A stretch of DNA of 64,000 nucleotides from Myxococcus hansupus (GTDB lineage: Bacteria; Myxococcota; Myxococcia; Myxococcales; Myxococcaceae). A program made the translations under genes and the position numbers. This document shows, piece after piece, positions 25,854 to 34,863 of this stretch. The DNA is taken from contig NZ_CP012109.1 of the NCBI RefSeq assembly GCF_000280925.3, positions 8,902,001-8,966,000 on the forward strand, written 5' to 3'. Position 1 is the stretch's first letter. Each line of letters opens with the position of its first letter. The notes below the pieces were generated by a model, which saw only the letters and a program-made list of their open reading frames with translations, made no database searches and was not told the origin of the DNA.

Positions 25854-27485
25854 ATGTCCGAAGCCCTGAAAGAGTCACCGCCCGACCTCGCCGCTCGCCT
25901 CAAGACCCTCCGAGATGGTCTGCTGACCGGGCTCGTCGAACGAGACGTGCCAGTTCGCCTCGCGCTGCTCGCCACCCTGGCGGGTGAGCACCTCTTGCTG
26001 GTCGGCCCGCCAGGGACGGCGAAGAGCCTGGTCGCGAGGCGCCTGCATCAGGCCTTCGCGTCGACCACCTACTTCGAGCGACTGTTGACGCGGTTCACGG
26101 TGCCGGAGGAACTTTTTGGTCCCCTGTCCATCAAGGGACTGGAAGAGGACCGGTACGAACGCCTCACGGAGGCCTACCTCCCCAAGGCGTCCATTGCCTT
26201 CCTCGATGAAATCTTCAAGGCGAACAGCGCGATCCTCAACGCGCTCCTCACGTTGCTCAACGAGCGCGAGTTCGACAACGGGACCCGCCGCGAGTCCACT
26301 CCGCTGATCGCCGTGGTGGGCGCGAGCAACGAGCTTCCGGAATGCGAGGAGCTCGACGCGCTCTTCGACCGGTTCCTGCTGCGGTGTCACGTCGGGCCGG
26401 TATCGAAGTCAGGGTTCCCCGCCTTGCTGGGGCTCCGGGGCGACGTGGCCGCGGAGGTCGCCACGCACCTCCGGTTGAGCGCCGAGGACCTGAGCGCGGT
26501 TCAACAAGCGGCGTCGGCGGTGGCCGTCCCGGATGACGTGGTGGCGTTGCTCTCGGAGCTGCGCGACTGGTGTACGGCCGAGAAGCTCCAGGTGTCGGAC
26601 CGCCGCTGGCGGAAGGTCGTGAAGCTCCTCCAGACGGCGGCGCTCACGAACGGCAGGAACCGGGTGTCCATCTGGGATTGCTGGTTGCTTCAGCACTGCC
26701 TTTGGAACGAGCCCGAGCAGCGCGCCAAGGTCTACGACTGGTACGCGGCGAGGGCCGGAGCGAGCGCGGCGATGGACCCGTCCAGACTCACCCGCATCGT
26801 GGTGTCTTGGGAGGCCCGGCTCAAGCAGGACCAGGACAGCCGCTCCCAAGTGCGCGACGCAGCGGGGACCCTCTTGTTCAAGGATTCGACGGGAAAGCCC
26901 ACGACGAACAACGCCCACACGGAGCAGGCCCGGCGTGGGAAGGACCTGTTGTTCCTTGCTCCCGATGGTGCTCGAACCGTGGACCCCAACTACTACAGGG
27001 ACAGAGGAGAGATTCGAGACCGTGCCAACGCAGGGCAAGGCTTTACACTTGCCGAGCTGAACCCTCTGTATGTCCAAGACCGGCATTATGGCTGGCGAGA
27101 GTTCAAACACTGGTCGAACCGTGACGCCTACGTCGCGGACAAATCGAATTGGCACATGGACGCGTTGCCCCTTCCTCCCCTCGTGGAGCCAACGCGCCAG
27201 AAGCCGGCCCATGTCGAGGCCTGTCTCAAGGAACTCGGAACAGTCCGGCAGCAGGTCGAAACCTACAAGGAGCAGTTGCTCGCCCACATCGCCAGCCTGG
27301 ACGCGGACATCCGTACGCACCTCTGGGTGACCGACGACTTCGCCGAGCCCGCGGCGCGAAGCCTGGGCGCCACGCGGCGTGTGGTCGAAACCCTGCTGGG
27401 GCGCATCGAGAAACTGCGTCAAGGCTTCGAGATGCTTCCACGCGAGCAAGACGTCGGTGGCGCCTCCGTGGAGAAAGGTCCATGA
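25854..27485 (+). CDS. MoxR-family AAA+ ATPase, RavA-like
   Basis: 543 residues. The AAA+ core occupies about 1-230: Walker A GPPGTAKS near 53-60, the RavA-type TVPEELFGPLSIKGLE, Walker B IAFLDEIFKA, sensor 1 VVGASNELPE and the arginine-finger FDRFLLR. The helical/beta second half is longer than in typical MoxR, like the RavA LARA region. Its 3' end overlaps the VWA gene by four bases. In E. coli the RavA-ViaA pair acts as a chaperone-like machine on respiratory complexes and alters aminoglycoside uptake; the role here is not known. The start follows CGGAGAAGCC. Confidence 0.85.
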   Translation: MSEALKESPPDLAARLKTLRDGLLTGLVERDVPVRLALLATLAGEHLLLVGPPGTAKSLVARRLHQAFASTTYFERLLTRFTVPEELFGPLSIKGLEEDRYERLTEAYLPKASIAFLDEIFKANSAILNALLTLLNEREFDNGTRRESTPLIAVVGASNELPECEELDALFDRFLLRCHVGPVSKSGFPALLGLRGDVAAEVATHLRLSAEDLSAVQQAASAVAVPDDVVALLSELRDWCTAEKLQVSDRRWRKVVKLLQTAALTNGRNRVSIWDCWLLQHCLWNEPEQRAKVYDWYAARAGASAAMDPSRLTRIVVSWEARLKQDQDSRSQVRDAAGTLLFKDSTGKPTTNNAHTEQARRGKDLLFLAPDGARTVDPNYYRDRGEIRDRANAGQGFTLAELNPLYVQDRHYGWREFKHWSNRDAYVADKSNWHMDALPLPPLVEPTRQKPAHVEACLKELGTVRQQVETYKEQLLAHIASLDADIRTHLWVTDDFAEPAARSLGATRRVVETLLGRIEKLRQGFEMLPREQDVGGASVEKGP

Positions 27486-29005
27486 AAGAGGCCTTTGATG
27501 CGGGCGCCCTCGAACGGGGTTACGCGTTCCTGGACGACTGCCCCGAGCAGTTCCTCCAGGCCCTCATCACGCTGCCCGTCGGCTCCCTCCCGGAGCGAGT
27601 CCACGGCCTCCGTGCCTGGCGAGATTCCTTGCTCGACGGCCGCTTCCCACCCCCCGGGACGTGGCCGCCGCCGGAAATCGCCGCCCCCGCGCGGCTTGCC
27701 GCCGAGTCGCTGGGCTTCTTGCGCTTTTGCAAGGGCCAGCCCGAGTTGGTGGATGCCTTTCTGCGGGACGTGCTCGTCTCGTTCACGCGTCAGGCGTCCG
27801 AGGTCCGAGCCGAGATCGCGACGCGTCTGCGCACGTTGGAGCAACTCGAACGCAAGCGCTTGGAGAAACAGGAATCCCAAGCCGTGACACGAGGGCCGCG
27901 GAAGAGAAAGGCCACGCACATCGACGAGGTCATGCTCGCGCGTCTGCGCCAACAGGCCGAGCGAGAGGCCTCCCAGCGGACTGTGACGGAGGACGCTGAA
28001 CTCATCGCGAGATGGGGAGAGCGGACGCGTGAATGGGCGGCGATCTCGGACGTTTTCGGTGACCTGGGCGAGTTGATGGGGCGAGGCTGGGACCTGAGCC
28101 TCGGCGTTTTGAAACACACCGGTTGGACAGACCTCGTGCGTCTGCGTGAACTCGTCAGGCAATTGCTGCAGTTCGCAGATATCGTGCGGACTCTCGGGCG
28201 ATGGCACGCGAGCGAGGCCGAAGCGACCCTCGCGGAGACGGTTTTCCTCCCCATGCGACGGCTCGAGGAGGAGCGCCGCGAGGTTTGGACGCCACACGTT
28301 CCGGCAGAGATGCGGGGCGTCGAACGGAGTGGTGAACTCGCGAGGATGTTGCCTGTGGAGGCGGTCAACCTCGGACACCCCAAGCTCCGCTTTTTGTGGC
28401 ATGCGCGCCGAGCGGAGCGCGCGCTGCTCTCGTATCGCGTTGAAGGCCTCGAAGTGGAGCGCACGCTCGTCGAGCGCGAAAGCGAAGAGGCCGTCGAGCA
28501 ACGAAGACCCCGCCCGCAGCGAGGTCCCATCATCGCCGTGATGGATACGTCCGGCTCGATGCACGGCCTGCCGGAGCGAGTAGGGAAGGCCCTGGTGTTG
28601 GAGGCACTTCGGACCGCGCACGCGGAGAAGCGCCGATGCTTCCTCTACACCTACAGCGGACCGGGGCAGGTGCTGGAGCACGAGCTCTCGCTGACGGAGG
28701 AGGGCGTTGGACGGCTGCTGTCGTTCCTCGGCCAATCCTTCGGAGGCGGCAACGACGAGGCCAGCGTCATGGCGAGGGTGGTTCAACGCCTTGAGGAGAA
28801 GGACTGGAGACGGGCGGACGTGCTGTTTGTCAGCGACGGCGAGTGGCCTGCACCGCCCCACCTCAGCCAGATGGTCGAGAAGGCGCGCGAGGCGGGAACC
28901 CGGTTTCACGGCGTCCAGATTGGCAACAGGGGCCGCACCGGTCTTCACGCCATCTGTGAGCCGGTCCACGTCTTCCAGGACTGGGCGGCCGCTGGGGGCT
29001 GGTAG
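27482..29005 (+). CDS. VWA-domain protein, ViaA-like partner of the MoxR ATPase
   Basis: 507 residues. The C-terminal third is a von Willebrand A domain with an intact MIDAS: VMDTSGSMHG (DxSxS) near 355-364, then GGGNDEASV and VLFVSDGEWP. The N-terminal two thirds are helical and charged, as in ViaA. The ATG overlaps the MoxR stop. Coupling to a MoxR ATPase is the standard arrangement: the VWA protein recruits a substrate and the hexamer remodels it. The next gene starts 216 bp later; that gap holds no convincing gene. Confidence 0.88.
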   Translation: MKEAFDAGALERGYAFLDDCPEQFLQALITLPVGSLPERVHGLRAWRDSLLDGRFPPPGTWPPPEIAAPARLAAESLGFLRFCKGQPELVDAFLRDVLVSFTRQASEVRAEIATRLRTLEQLERKRLEKQESQAVTRGPRKRKATHIDEVMLARLRQQAEREASQRTVTEDAELIARWGERTREWAAISDVFGDLGELMGRGWDLSLGVLKHTGWTDLVRLRELVRQLLQFADIVRTLGRWHASEAEATLAETVFLPMRRLEEERREVWTPHVPAEMRGVERSGELARMLPVEAVNLGHPKLRFLWHARRAERALLSYRVEGLEVERTLVERESEEAVEQRRPRPQRGPIIAVMDTSGSMHGLPERVGKALVLEALRTAHAEKRRCFLYTYSGPGQVLEHELSLTEEGVGRLLSFLGQSFGGGNDEASVMARVVQRLEEKDWRRADVLFVSDGEWPAPPHLSQMVEKAREAGTRFHGVQIGNRGRTGLHAICEPVHVFQDWAAAGGW

Positions 29006-29221
29006 TTCGCGCGATGCGCTGCGAGGCGGTTGACGCAAGGCCGTGCCTGGCTTGCTGGGGAGGGGGCTGCTCTCAGCTCGTAATGATGCCGGCTCAGCGC
29101 GGTCCGCCACATCGTCGCATCCCACTGAAGGTGTCGGCCTCCGGGCAGTCCCTCGCGGCGACTGGCGCCCGCCGTCAAGCTTGGCCTGTCGCTCGCGGTG
29201 GTTGGGGTTACTTTCCCCCCG

Positions 29222-32203
29222 ATGCCCCTCGTGTTCCTGCCAGACACCGAGACGCCGTTCCTCTGGGGCACGGAGCTGCTGCCTCGCTCGCTCTCCGGCC
29301 TGTCGCGCGCGGGCGCCCGTGCCGCCGCCTCGCTTGTGACACCCGAGGGACTCCGCGAGTGCGACGGACGTGGGCTGCCCTTGGCCGCCACTGTCGAACG
29401 GCTCGCGGTGGCTCGGTCCTCCGACGCGGCTGCGTTTCCCGGCTCCATCGCCCTGTGGACGCTGGCCAGCAAGCTCGCGTTGGAGTTGGTTGCGCGTGAG
29501 CGCGTGGTTCCCGCGCTCCTGCGGCGGGGTGGGCGCACCGAGGCACGCTGGGGGGCGGCCCTCTCCGCCCCCGAGGACGCCAGCCGCGTCGCCGCCCTCG
29601 CCAAGAGCCTGCCGCCCAGCGCGCACGCAGTCCCGGTCGGCCCGGAGCGAGGCGGCACCGTCTGGGCGCCGGATGCCTTGCTGCGCGCCTTCCTCGATGC
29701 CACCGTCGACGCCTTCCTGCGCGCGGCGCGAGGTTCCTCTTCGTTTCCGTCGCGTGCCCGTCCCCGGCCCCCGTCCTCATGGGAAGCTCGCTGGAACGAG
29801 GCGCTCACCAGCGAGCGGCGCGACTTTGTCCCCGAGGGCTTCGCCGAGCGCTCCGTCGTGGACGAGCTCACCCGCTGGAGCGAGCCCGCGCTCGGCGCCA
29901 GGGACCGGCTGCGCGCCTGCTTCCGGCTGGAGCCCCCGAAGGCGGACCATAAGCCCTTCGCCTTGAGCTTCCACCTCCAGGCCCCGGATGACCCGAGCCT
30001 GCTCGTCCCGGCCACGGACGTCTGGAAAACGCGCGGACGCAGCCTGGAGAAGCTCGGCCGGGCCTTCCGTGACCCGCAGGAGTCGCTGCTCGAGGCGCTC
30101 GGCCGCGCGTCACGGCTCTTTCCTCCGCTGGCGCTCGTGCTCGAGAGCCCTCGTCCCCAGGCGCTCCTGCTCGAACCCGCCGCCGCGTGGACGTTTCTCG
30201 CGGAGGGCGCCCACGTGCTCTCCGACGCGGGCTTCGGCGTCATCGTCCCCGGCGAGCTCACCACCTCGGGCAGGCGCCGCCTGCGCCTGCGCATGCGCGT
30301 GGGAGCGAGCTCGAAGGCCGTGGGCGTCGTCGACGGCGCCTCGGGGCTGGGGCTGGACGCGCTGCTGCGCGTGGACTGGGACGCCGTGCTGGGTGACCAA
30401 CCCCTCTCCGCGCAGGAACTGGCGCTGCTCGCCCAGCGCAAGGCCCCCCTCGTGCGCTTCCATGGCGAGTGGGTCGCGGTGGATCCCCAGGAGCTCGACG
30501 CCATTCAGCGCCATCTGGCCCAGGGCCCCGGGCGGATGGCGCTGAGCGAGGCGGTGCGGGTGTCCCTGCTCGGGGAGACGCGCCACGGCGAACTCCCCGT
30601 CACCGTCCTCGCCACGGGGGAACTCGAAGCGCGCTTGCGCCACCTGCGCGCGGGCGGCGCCACGGCCCAGGGCGCGCCCCACGCGCTGCGTGCCTCGCTC
30701 AGGCCCTACCAGGCGCGGGGCCTGCATTGGTTGGACACGCTGGCTTCGTTGGGGCTCGGTGCCTGCCTCGCGGATGACATGGGGTTGGGGAAGACGGTGC
30801 AGATGCTGGCCTTCCTGTTGCAGCGGCGCGAGCGCGCCCCTCGCGAGGCAAGCCCCACGTTGCTGGTGGCCCCCACCTCCGTGGTGGGCAACTGGGAGCG
30901 AGAGATCGCCCGCTTCGCTCCCACCCTGCGCGTGACGCCGCACTACGGCGCCGAGCGCGCCCGCACGGTGCGCGGCTTCCCTCGCGGGCCAGGCGCGCTG
31001 GTGCTCACCACCTACGGCCTGCTGCGCCGTGACGCCGCGCTGCTTTCGCGCGTGAACTGGGACGCGGTGGTGCTCGACGAGGCGCAGAACATCAAGAACG
31101 CCGCGTCGGCCACCGCCCGCGCGGCCCGGTCGCTGCGCGCCAGCCAGCGCTTCGCGCTCACCGGCACGCCGGTGGAGAACCGCCTGGCGGAGCTGTGGTC
31201 CATCCTCGAGTTCGCCAACCCCGGGCTGCTCGGGCCGCTGGAGACGTTCCGGCGCGAGGTGGCGCTGCCCATCGAGCGCCATGGCAGTCAGGAGGCCGCG
31301 GACCGGTTGCGGCGCATCGTCGGCCCCTTCGTCCTGCGCCGCCTCAAGAGCGACCCGACCATCATCGCGGACCTGCCCGCCAAGAACGAGATGAAGGTCG
31401 TCTGCACGCTCACGCGCGAACAGGCCACGCTCTACAAGGCCGTGGTGGACGAGGAGCTGCGCCGCATCGAGGCGTCCGACGGCATGGCGCGACGTGGCCG
31501 CGTGCTCGCGCTGCTGCTGTACACCAAGCAGATCGCCAACCACCCGGCGCAGTATCTCGGAGAGGCGGGGCCTCTGCCGGGGCGCTCGGGGAAGCTGGCG
31601 CGCGTGATGGAGATGCTCGAGGAGGCACTCTCCGTTGGAGACAAGGCGCTCGTCTTCACGCAGTTCCGGGAGATGGGCGACAAGCTGGTGGCGCACCTGT
31701 TGGAGCACCTGGGGCACGAGGTGCTGTTCCTCCACGGTGGGACGTCCCGAAAGGCGAGGGATGAGATGGTGCGGCGCTTCCAGGAGGAGACCCACGGCCC
31801 GCGGGTCTTCGTCCTGTCCGTGAAGGCGGGAGGCACGGGCCTCAACCTGACGGCGGCGAGCCATGTGTTTCATTACGACCGCTGGTGGAACCCGGCCGTC
31901 GAGGACCAGGCCACCGACCGCGCGTACCGCATTGGCCAGAAGCGCGCGGTGCAGGTCCACAAGCTGGTGTGCGCGGGCACGGTCGAGGAGAAGATCGACC
32001 GGTTGCTCGAACAGAAGCGCCAGCTCGCGGAGAAGGTCGTGGGCGCGGGCGAGCACTGGGTGACGGAGCTGGGCACGTCGGCGCTGCGTGAGCTGTTCTC
32101 CCTGTCCGAGGGCGCTGTCGTGGACGAGGGGGAGGATGAACGGCCACGAGGGAGTCCCACGAGACGAAGCGGACGTGCGCGCTCGAAGGCGGTGGCGTCA
32201 TGA
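29222..32203 (+). CDS. SNF2-family DEAD/DEAH helicase
   Basis: 993 residues. The first 480 form the SNF2-N accessory region of bacterial HepA/RapA-like SNF2 proteins. The motor follows: Walker A ADDMGLGKTVQ near 520, VVLDEAQNIKNA (DEAQ box), FALTGTPVENRLAELW, then the second lobe LFLHGGTSRKARDEM, VKAGGTGLNLTAASHV and the Q-rich motif VI DRAYRIGQKR. It translocates on double-stranded DNA or RNA polymerase complexes; its target is unknown. ATG 29222 was chosen; an in-frame GTG at 29198 is possible. The stop overlaps the SWIM gene (ATGA), a pairing common in actinobacteria and myxobacteria. Confidence 0.93.
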   Translation: MPLVFLPDTETPFLWGTELLPRSLSGLSRAGARAAASLVTPEGLRECDGRGLPLAATVERLAVARSSDAAAFPGSIALWTLASKLALELVARERVVPALLRRGGRTEARWGAALSAPEDASRVAALAKSLPPSAHAVPVGPERGGTVWAPDALLRAFLDATVDAFLRAARGSSSFPSRARPRPPSSWEARWNEALTSERRDFVPEGFAERSVVDELTRWSEPALGARDRLRACFRLEPPKADHKPFALSFHLQAPDDPSLLVPATDVWKTRGRSLEKLGRAFRDPQESLLEALGRASRLFPPLALVLESPRPQALLLEPAAAWTFLAEGAHVLSDAGFGVIVPGELTTSGRRRLRLRMRVGASSKAVGVVDGASGLGLDALLRVDWDAVLGDQPLSAQELALLAQRKAPLVRFHGEWVAVDPQELDAIQRHLAQGPGRMALSEAVRVSLLGETRHGELPVTVLATGELEARLRHLRAGGATAQGAPHALRASLRPYQARGLHWLDTLASLGLGACLADDMGLGKTVQMLAFLLQRRERAPREASPTLLVAPTSVVGNWEREIARFAPTLRVTPHYGAERARTVRGFPRGPGALVLTTYGLLRRDAALLSRVNWDAVVLDEAQNIKNAASATARAARSLRASQRFALTGTPVENRLAELWSILEFANPGLLGPLETFRREVALPIERHGSQEAADRLRRIVGPFVLRRLKSDPTIIADLPAKNEMKVVCTLTREQATLYKAVVDEELRRIEASDGMARRGRVLALLLYTKQIANHPAQYLGEAGPLPGRSGKLARVMEMLEEALSVGDKALVFTQFREMGDKLVAHLLEHLGHEVLFLHGGTSRKARDEMVRRFQEETHGPRVFVLSVKAGGTGLNLTAASHVFHYDRWWNPAVEDQATDRAYRIGQKRAVQVHKLVCAGTVEEKIDRLLEQKRQLAEKVVGAGEHWVTELGTSALRELFSLSEGAVVDEGEDERPRGSPTRRSGRARSKAVAS

Positions 32204-33132
32204 GCCCTCGGGACTTCTGGGACTGGCCATCCACGCCGAAGCGGCCGCCGCCCGCGCATGGCATCAAGGTGAAGAAGGCCGGCGCCACGTGGTGGGGCGA
32301 GCGGTGGTTGGAGGCGCTCGAGAGCGTCCTGGAAGGAGATTCGGGACGGCTGTCCCGGGGACGAACGTATGCGCGGGCGGGGCGCACGCATGACCTGGTC
32401 ATCCAGCGCGGCAAGGTCTCCGCGCGGGTGACGGGCTCGCGCCCGACGCCCTACGCCGTCTCGCTGTCACTCAACCATTTCGACGCGGGCGTCTGGAAGA
32501 AGGCCGTCGCGGGGATGGCTGGCAGGGCCCAGTACGCCGCGGAGCTGCTCGCGGGGACGATGCCCCAGGACATCGACGCGGTCTTCCGCGCCGCGGGCGT
32601 CAGCCTCTTCCCTCGAAGCCGCGAGGAGCTGGTGACGAACTGCACATGTCCCGACTGGGGAGACCCCTGCAAGCACGTCGCAGCCACGCACTACGTGTTG
32701 GGCGAGGCGCTGGACCGCGACCCGTTCCTCCTGTTCGAGCTGCGTGGTTGGACGAAGGCGCGGGTGCTGGACGCGCTGCGGACCGCGCGCGGAGGCGAGC
32801 CGCCCGGTGTTGTGAAGCGGAAGCGGAGGGCGCAGGACGCGGAGGGAGTGGCCCCCGAGGTACCAGGTGTGAAGCCGGGCAAAATGACGCAGGGCCGGTA
32901 CGACGAGCCGCGCGTGCCACTGCCTGCGATGAGCTTCTCGTTCGACGCACCGGTGGTCCCCGGTGCCGTTCTGCGGCAGTTGGGCGCGCCCGCGTCGTGG
33001 GGCGCGGAGGACGCGCCTGGGGAGCTGCTCGCGCCCCGGGTTCGAGCGGCGGCGGAGGTGGCGCGGCGCATCGCACTTCGGGAGACCGACTCGGGAGAAG
33101 ATGCTCCACCCGCGAGGAAGCCAAGGCGGTAG
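32200..33132 (+). CDS. SWIM zinc-finger protein coupled to SNF2
   Basis: 310 residues. The SWIM finger CxCx(n)CxH is exact: NCTCPDWGDPCKHVAATHY near 147-165. Upstream is the usual KVKKAGATWWGERWLEALE start. The C-terminal part is basic and likely disordered (RKRRAQD, closing KPRR). SWIM fingers bind DNA or protein; with SNF2 the protein probably guides the helicase. It is the last gene of the MoxR, VWA, SNF2, SWIM row. After its stop a decayed permease fragment begins, so the original downstream context may be lost. Confidence 0.9.
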   Translation: MSPRDFWDWPSTPKRPPPAHGIKVKKAGATWWGERWLEALESVLEGDSGRLSRGRTYARAGRTHDLVIQRGKVSARVTGSRPTPYAVSLSLNHFDAGVWKKAVAGMAGRAQYAAELLAGTMPQDIDAVFRAAGVSLFPRSREELVTNCTCPDWGDPCKHVAATHYVLGEALDRDPFLLFELRGWTKARVLDALRTARGGEPPGVVKRKRRAQDAEGVAPEVPGVKPGKMTQGRYDEPRVPLPAMSFSFDAPVVPGAVLRQLGAPASWGAEDAPGELLAPRVRAAAEVARRIALRETDSGEDAPPARKPRR

Positions 33133-33169
33133 GGCATCGCGGATGCGCAGTGGCCGCCGGCCGCGCGTG

Positions 33170-33325
33170 AGAACAGCATGGCTTGCGGCCTTTGGTGCAG
33201 CCGGCGGCCCTGTACGGAGCTCTGATGGTGCTGACCTCTCACGGGCCTCTTGCCAGACGGTGAGCTGACACGGCCCTGTCCCTCTCACCTCACAGACCTT
33301 CCCTCGATGGCGGTGAAGGAGTCGC
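33170..33325 (+). pseudogene. Relic of a MalG-type permease gene
   Basis: Bases 33228-33295 align with 401-460 of the intact permease gene at about 80% by eye. Shared blocks are GTGCTGAC, GAGCTGACNCGGCC and CTCACCTCAC; translated, LLPDGELTRPCPSHLT against SLWPDGELTRPWPSHLT. A one-base frameshift precedes the block. Just beyond, GCGGTGAAGGAGT (33310-33322) equals the last bases of the intact gene (1118-1130), as if the middle had been deleted. The relic underlies the 3' end of the SMI1 gene at 33290. It fills the only gap between the SWIM and SMI1 genes. Confidence 0.6.
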
Positions 33326-34027
33326 GGCCAGTCGTTTGCTCAGCCCCTCTACCAGCTCCTGCAGGCGTACCTCGTCTCGCATAGAAAGGGAGAGGCGCAC
33401 GGACTCACCAGGGTTGGGACTCATGATGGCGGTCGCGTCGTGTCGCTCGAAGTAGCGAACGACAGTAGATTCGGCGTGTTGCTCGAACCCGAAGGGAGTG
33501 AGTTGGGCCGCGCCCCGTTCGACCTCGCTGGGGGACTTCGCCGCGAAGAAAAGGGTCCTCTGATGGGAGAACTGGGGCCAGCGGTATTTCAGGTAGGCCT
33601 TGGCGAAGAGCGCTTCGTGAAGCGTGGGCTCGACGAGGTCGAAGATCTGGATGGATTCGGAGAACTCGCGCGGCCGCTCAGGCGGAGGGTATGCGGTGAG
33701 CACGAACTCCCCCGTGTCCTCGTCTTCGTCCAACTCGATGGGTTGTTCACCCGTCTCGTAGCGGGAGATGCCGATGACCAGTGCGCTGTCTCGCGAAGCA
33801 CCCACGTGGGCGTAGTACCGGGTGAGTGCTTCCATGCGGAAATCGCCTTCCTGGAAGGACAGTTCTCCCATCCTGCGGCCCATGCTCCGAAGGAAGTCGA
33901 CGTAGGGCCCGGGAAGCGGTCGACCCACGATTGCCTGGTGCTTTTCGATTTCCTCGGAAGTGTACCCCTCGATTTCACCGCGGAAGGTGGGGTGATACCG
34001 CGTGATGGCGGAAATCAATTGCTCCAT
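33290..34027 (-). CDS. SMI1/KNR4 (SUKH) family immunity-like protein, copy A
   Basis: 245 residues from ATG 34027, placed so that the protein starts MEQLISAITRYHPTF; the longer frame upstream is Arg/Ser-rich and overlaps the neighbouring gene. SUKH signature: EEIEKHQAIVGRPLPGPYVD then FLRSMGRRMG, and an acidic patch ELDEDEDTGEF. SUKH proteins neutralise nuclease or deaminase toxins. It is a paralogue of the next gene, with the same start and motif. Its 3' end runs into the permease relic, so the tail (PSPPSREGL) may have been replaced. Probably it protects against the DUF4150 toxin upstream in the same operon. Confidence 0.8.
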   Translation of the reverse strand: MEQLISAITRYHPTFRGEIEGYTSEEIEKHQAIVGRPLPGPYVDFLRSMGRRMGELSFQEGDFRMEALTRYYAHVGASRDSALVIGISRYETGEQPIELDEDEDTGEFVLTAYPPPERPREFSESIQIFDLVEPTLHEALFAKAYLKYRWPQFSHQRTLFFAAKSPSEVERGAAQLTPFGFEQHAESTVVRYFERHDATAIMSPNPGESVRLSLSMRDEVRLQELVEGLSKRLAATPSPPSREGL

Positions 34028-34097
34028 TCGGCTCGCTGAGGAAGTGCTCAAGGCTTGCTCCTGCGCGACGGGGCACCTGAAATGGAGGGTTCCCAGG

Positions 34098-34862
34098 TCA
34101 TCCGGGCGTGATGAGCTGGAGTTGCTGCGCCAGGACGTCCTCGATTTTGAGCAACTCCTTCCGGTCGTACGCGGCCACGGTGAAGAGCAGGGGCGCGTCC
34201 GAAGGATGGCTCTTGCTGGCCACCACCAGACTGGTCGGGCGTTCGTAGTACGCAACGGCATCGCTCGACAGGGGATGCCGCGTAAATCCCAGTTTCGTTA
34301 GCGGCGCCGCAGCCTGTTCCTGGTCGAGACGGGAGCGTGCTTCAGGAGATTCGGCGAGGGACGTCCTCTGGGGAAATTGAGACACGTGGAACTGGAAGAA
34401 TGCCTTGGCGAAAATGAACTCAGAGAGAGAGGGTGCAAGCCAGTCACATTGTTGAATGGCCGCGGGGAAGTCCTTGGCGGACTCGGGCGTCGGGAACCGG
34501 ATGACCTGGGGTTCTTGGCTGCCACTGTCCAGGTAGATGTCGAAATAAGGATCATCCTCCGCGAGGCCAAACAGCAGGTAGCGCGCTGGTGCTTTGGGGA
34601 TGTCTTTGTTGTCGTGATACGCGACGACGGGTTCGAAGGAGAAAACGTCTGAGTCCTGGAGCAACTGCAAGGGCCCCGTGCTGCGCCCCATGGTGCGCAG
34701 GAAGTCGACGTAGCTGGCTGGCAGCGGCCTGCCGACGGCTGCCTCGATGCGCGCGACCTCGGAAGGAGTGCATCCGCGCACTTCGTTGGCGAACGTGGGG
34801 TGGTACTGGGTGATGGCTTGGACCACGGATGGGATTGCGGGCGCCGATGCAGGAGGGGACAT
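34098..34862 (-). CDS. SMI1/KNR4 (SUKH) family immunity-like protein, copy B
   Basis: 254 residues. N-terminus VVQAITQYHPTFANEVRG, then EVARIEAAVGRPLPASYVDF and LRTMGRSTG, the SUKH core. The rest (EDDPYFDIYLDSG, FPAAIQQCDWLAPSLSEFIF) runs parallel to copy A. It begins one base after the DUF4150 stop, so toxin and immunity are co-expressed. Two tandem immunity paralogues suggest either duplication followed by divergence to meet variant toxins, or an orphan immunity gene kept after a toxin was lost. Confidence 0.82.
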   Translation of the reverse strand: MSPPASAPAIPSVVQAITQYHPTFANEVRGCTPSEVARIEAAVGRPLPASYVDFLRTMGRSTGPLQLLQDSDVFSFEPVVAYHDNKDIPKAPARYLLFGLAEDDPYFDIYLDSGSQEPQVIRFPTPESAKDFPAAIQQCDWLAPSLSEFIFAKAFFQFHVSQFPQRTSLAESPEARSRLDQEQAAAPLTKLGFTRHPLSSDAVAYYERPTSLVVASKSHPSDAPLLFTVAAYDRKELLKIEDVLAQQLQLITPG

Positions 34863-34863
34863 G

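Noticed and set aside
34028..34261. Longer N-terminus for SMI1 copy A
   Set aside because: The extension is Arg/Ser-rich, overlaps SMI1 copy B, and the paralogue starts at the same place as ATG 34027.
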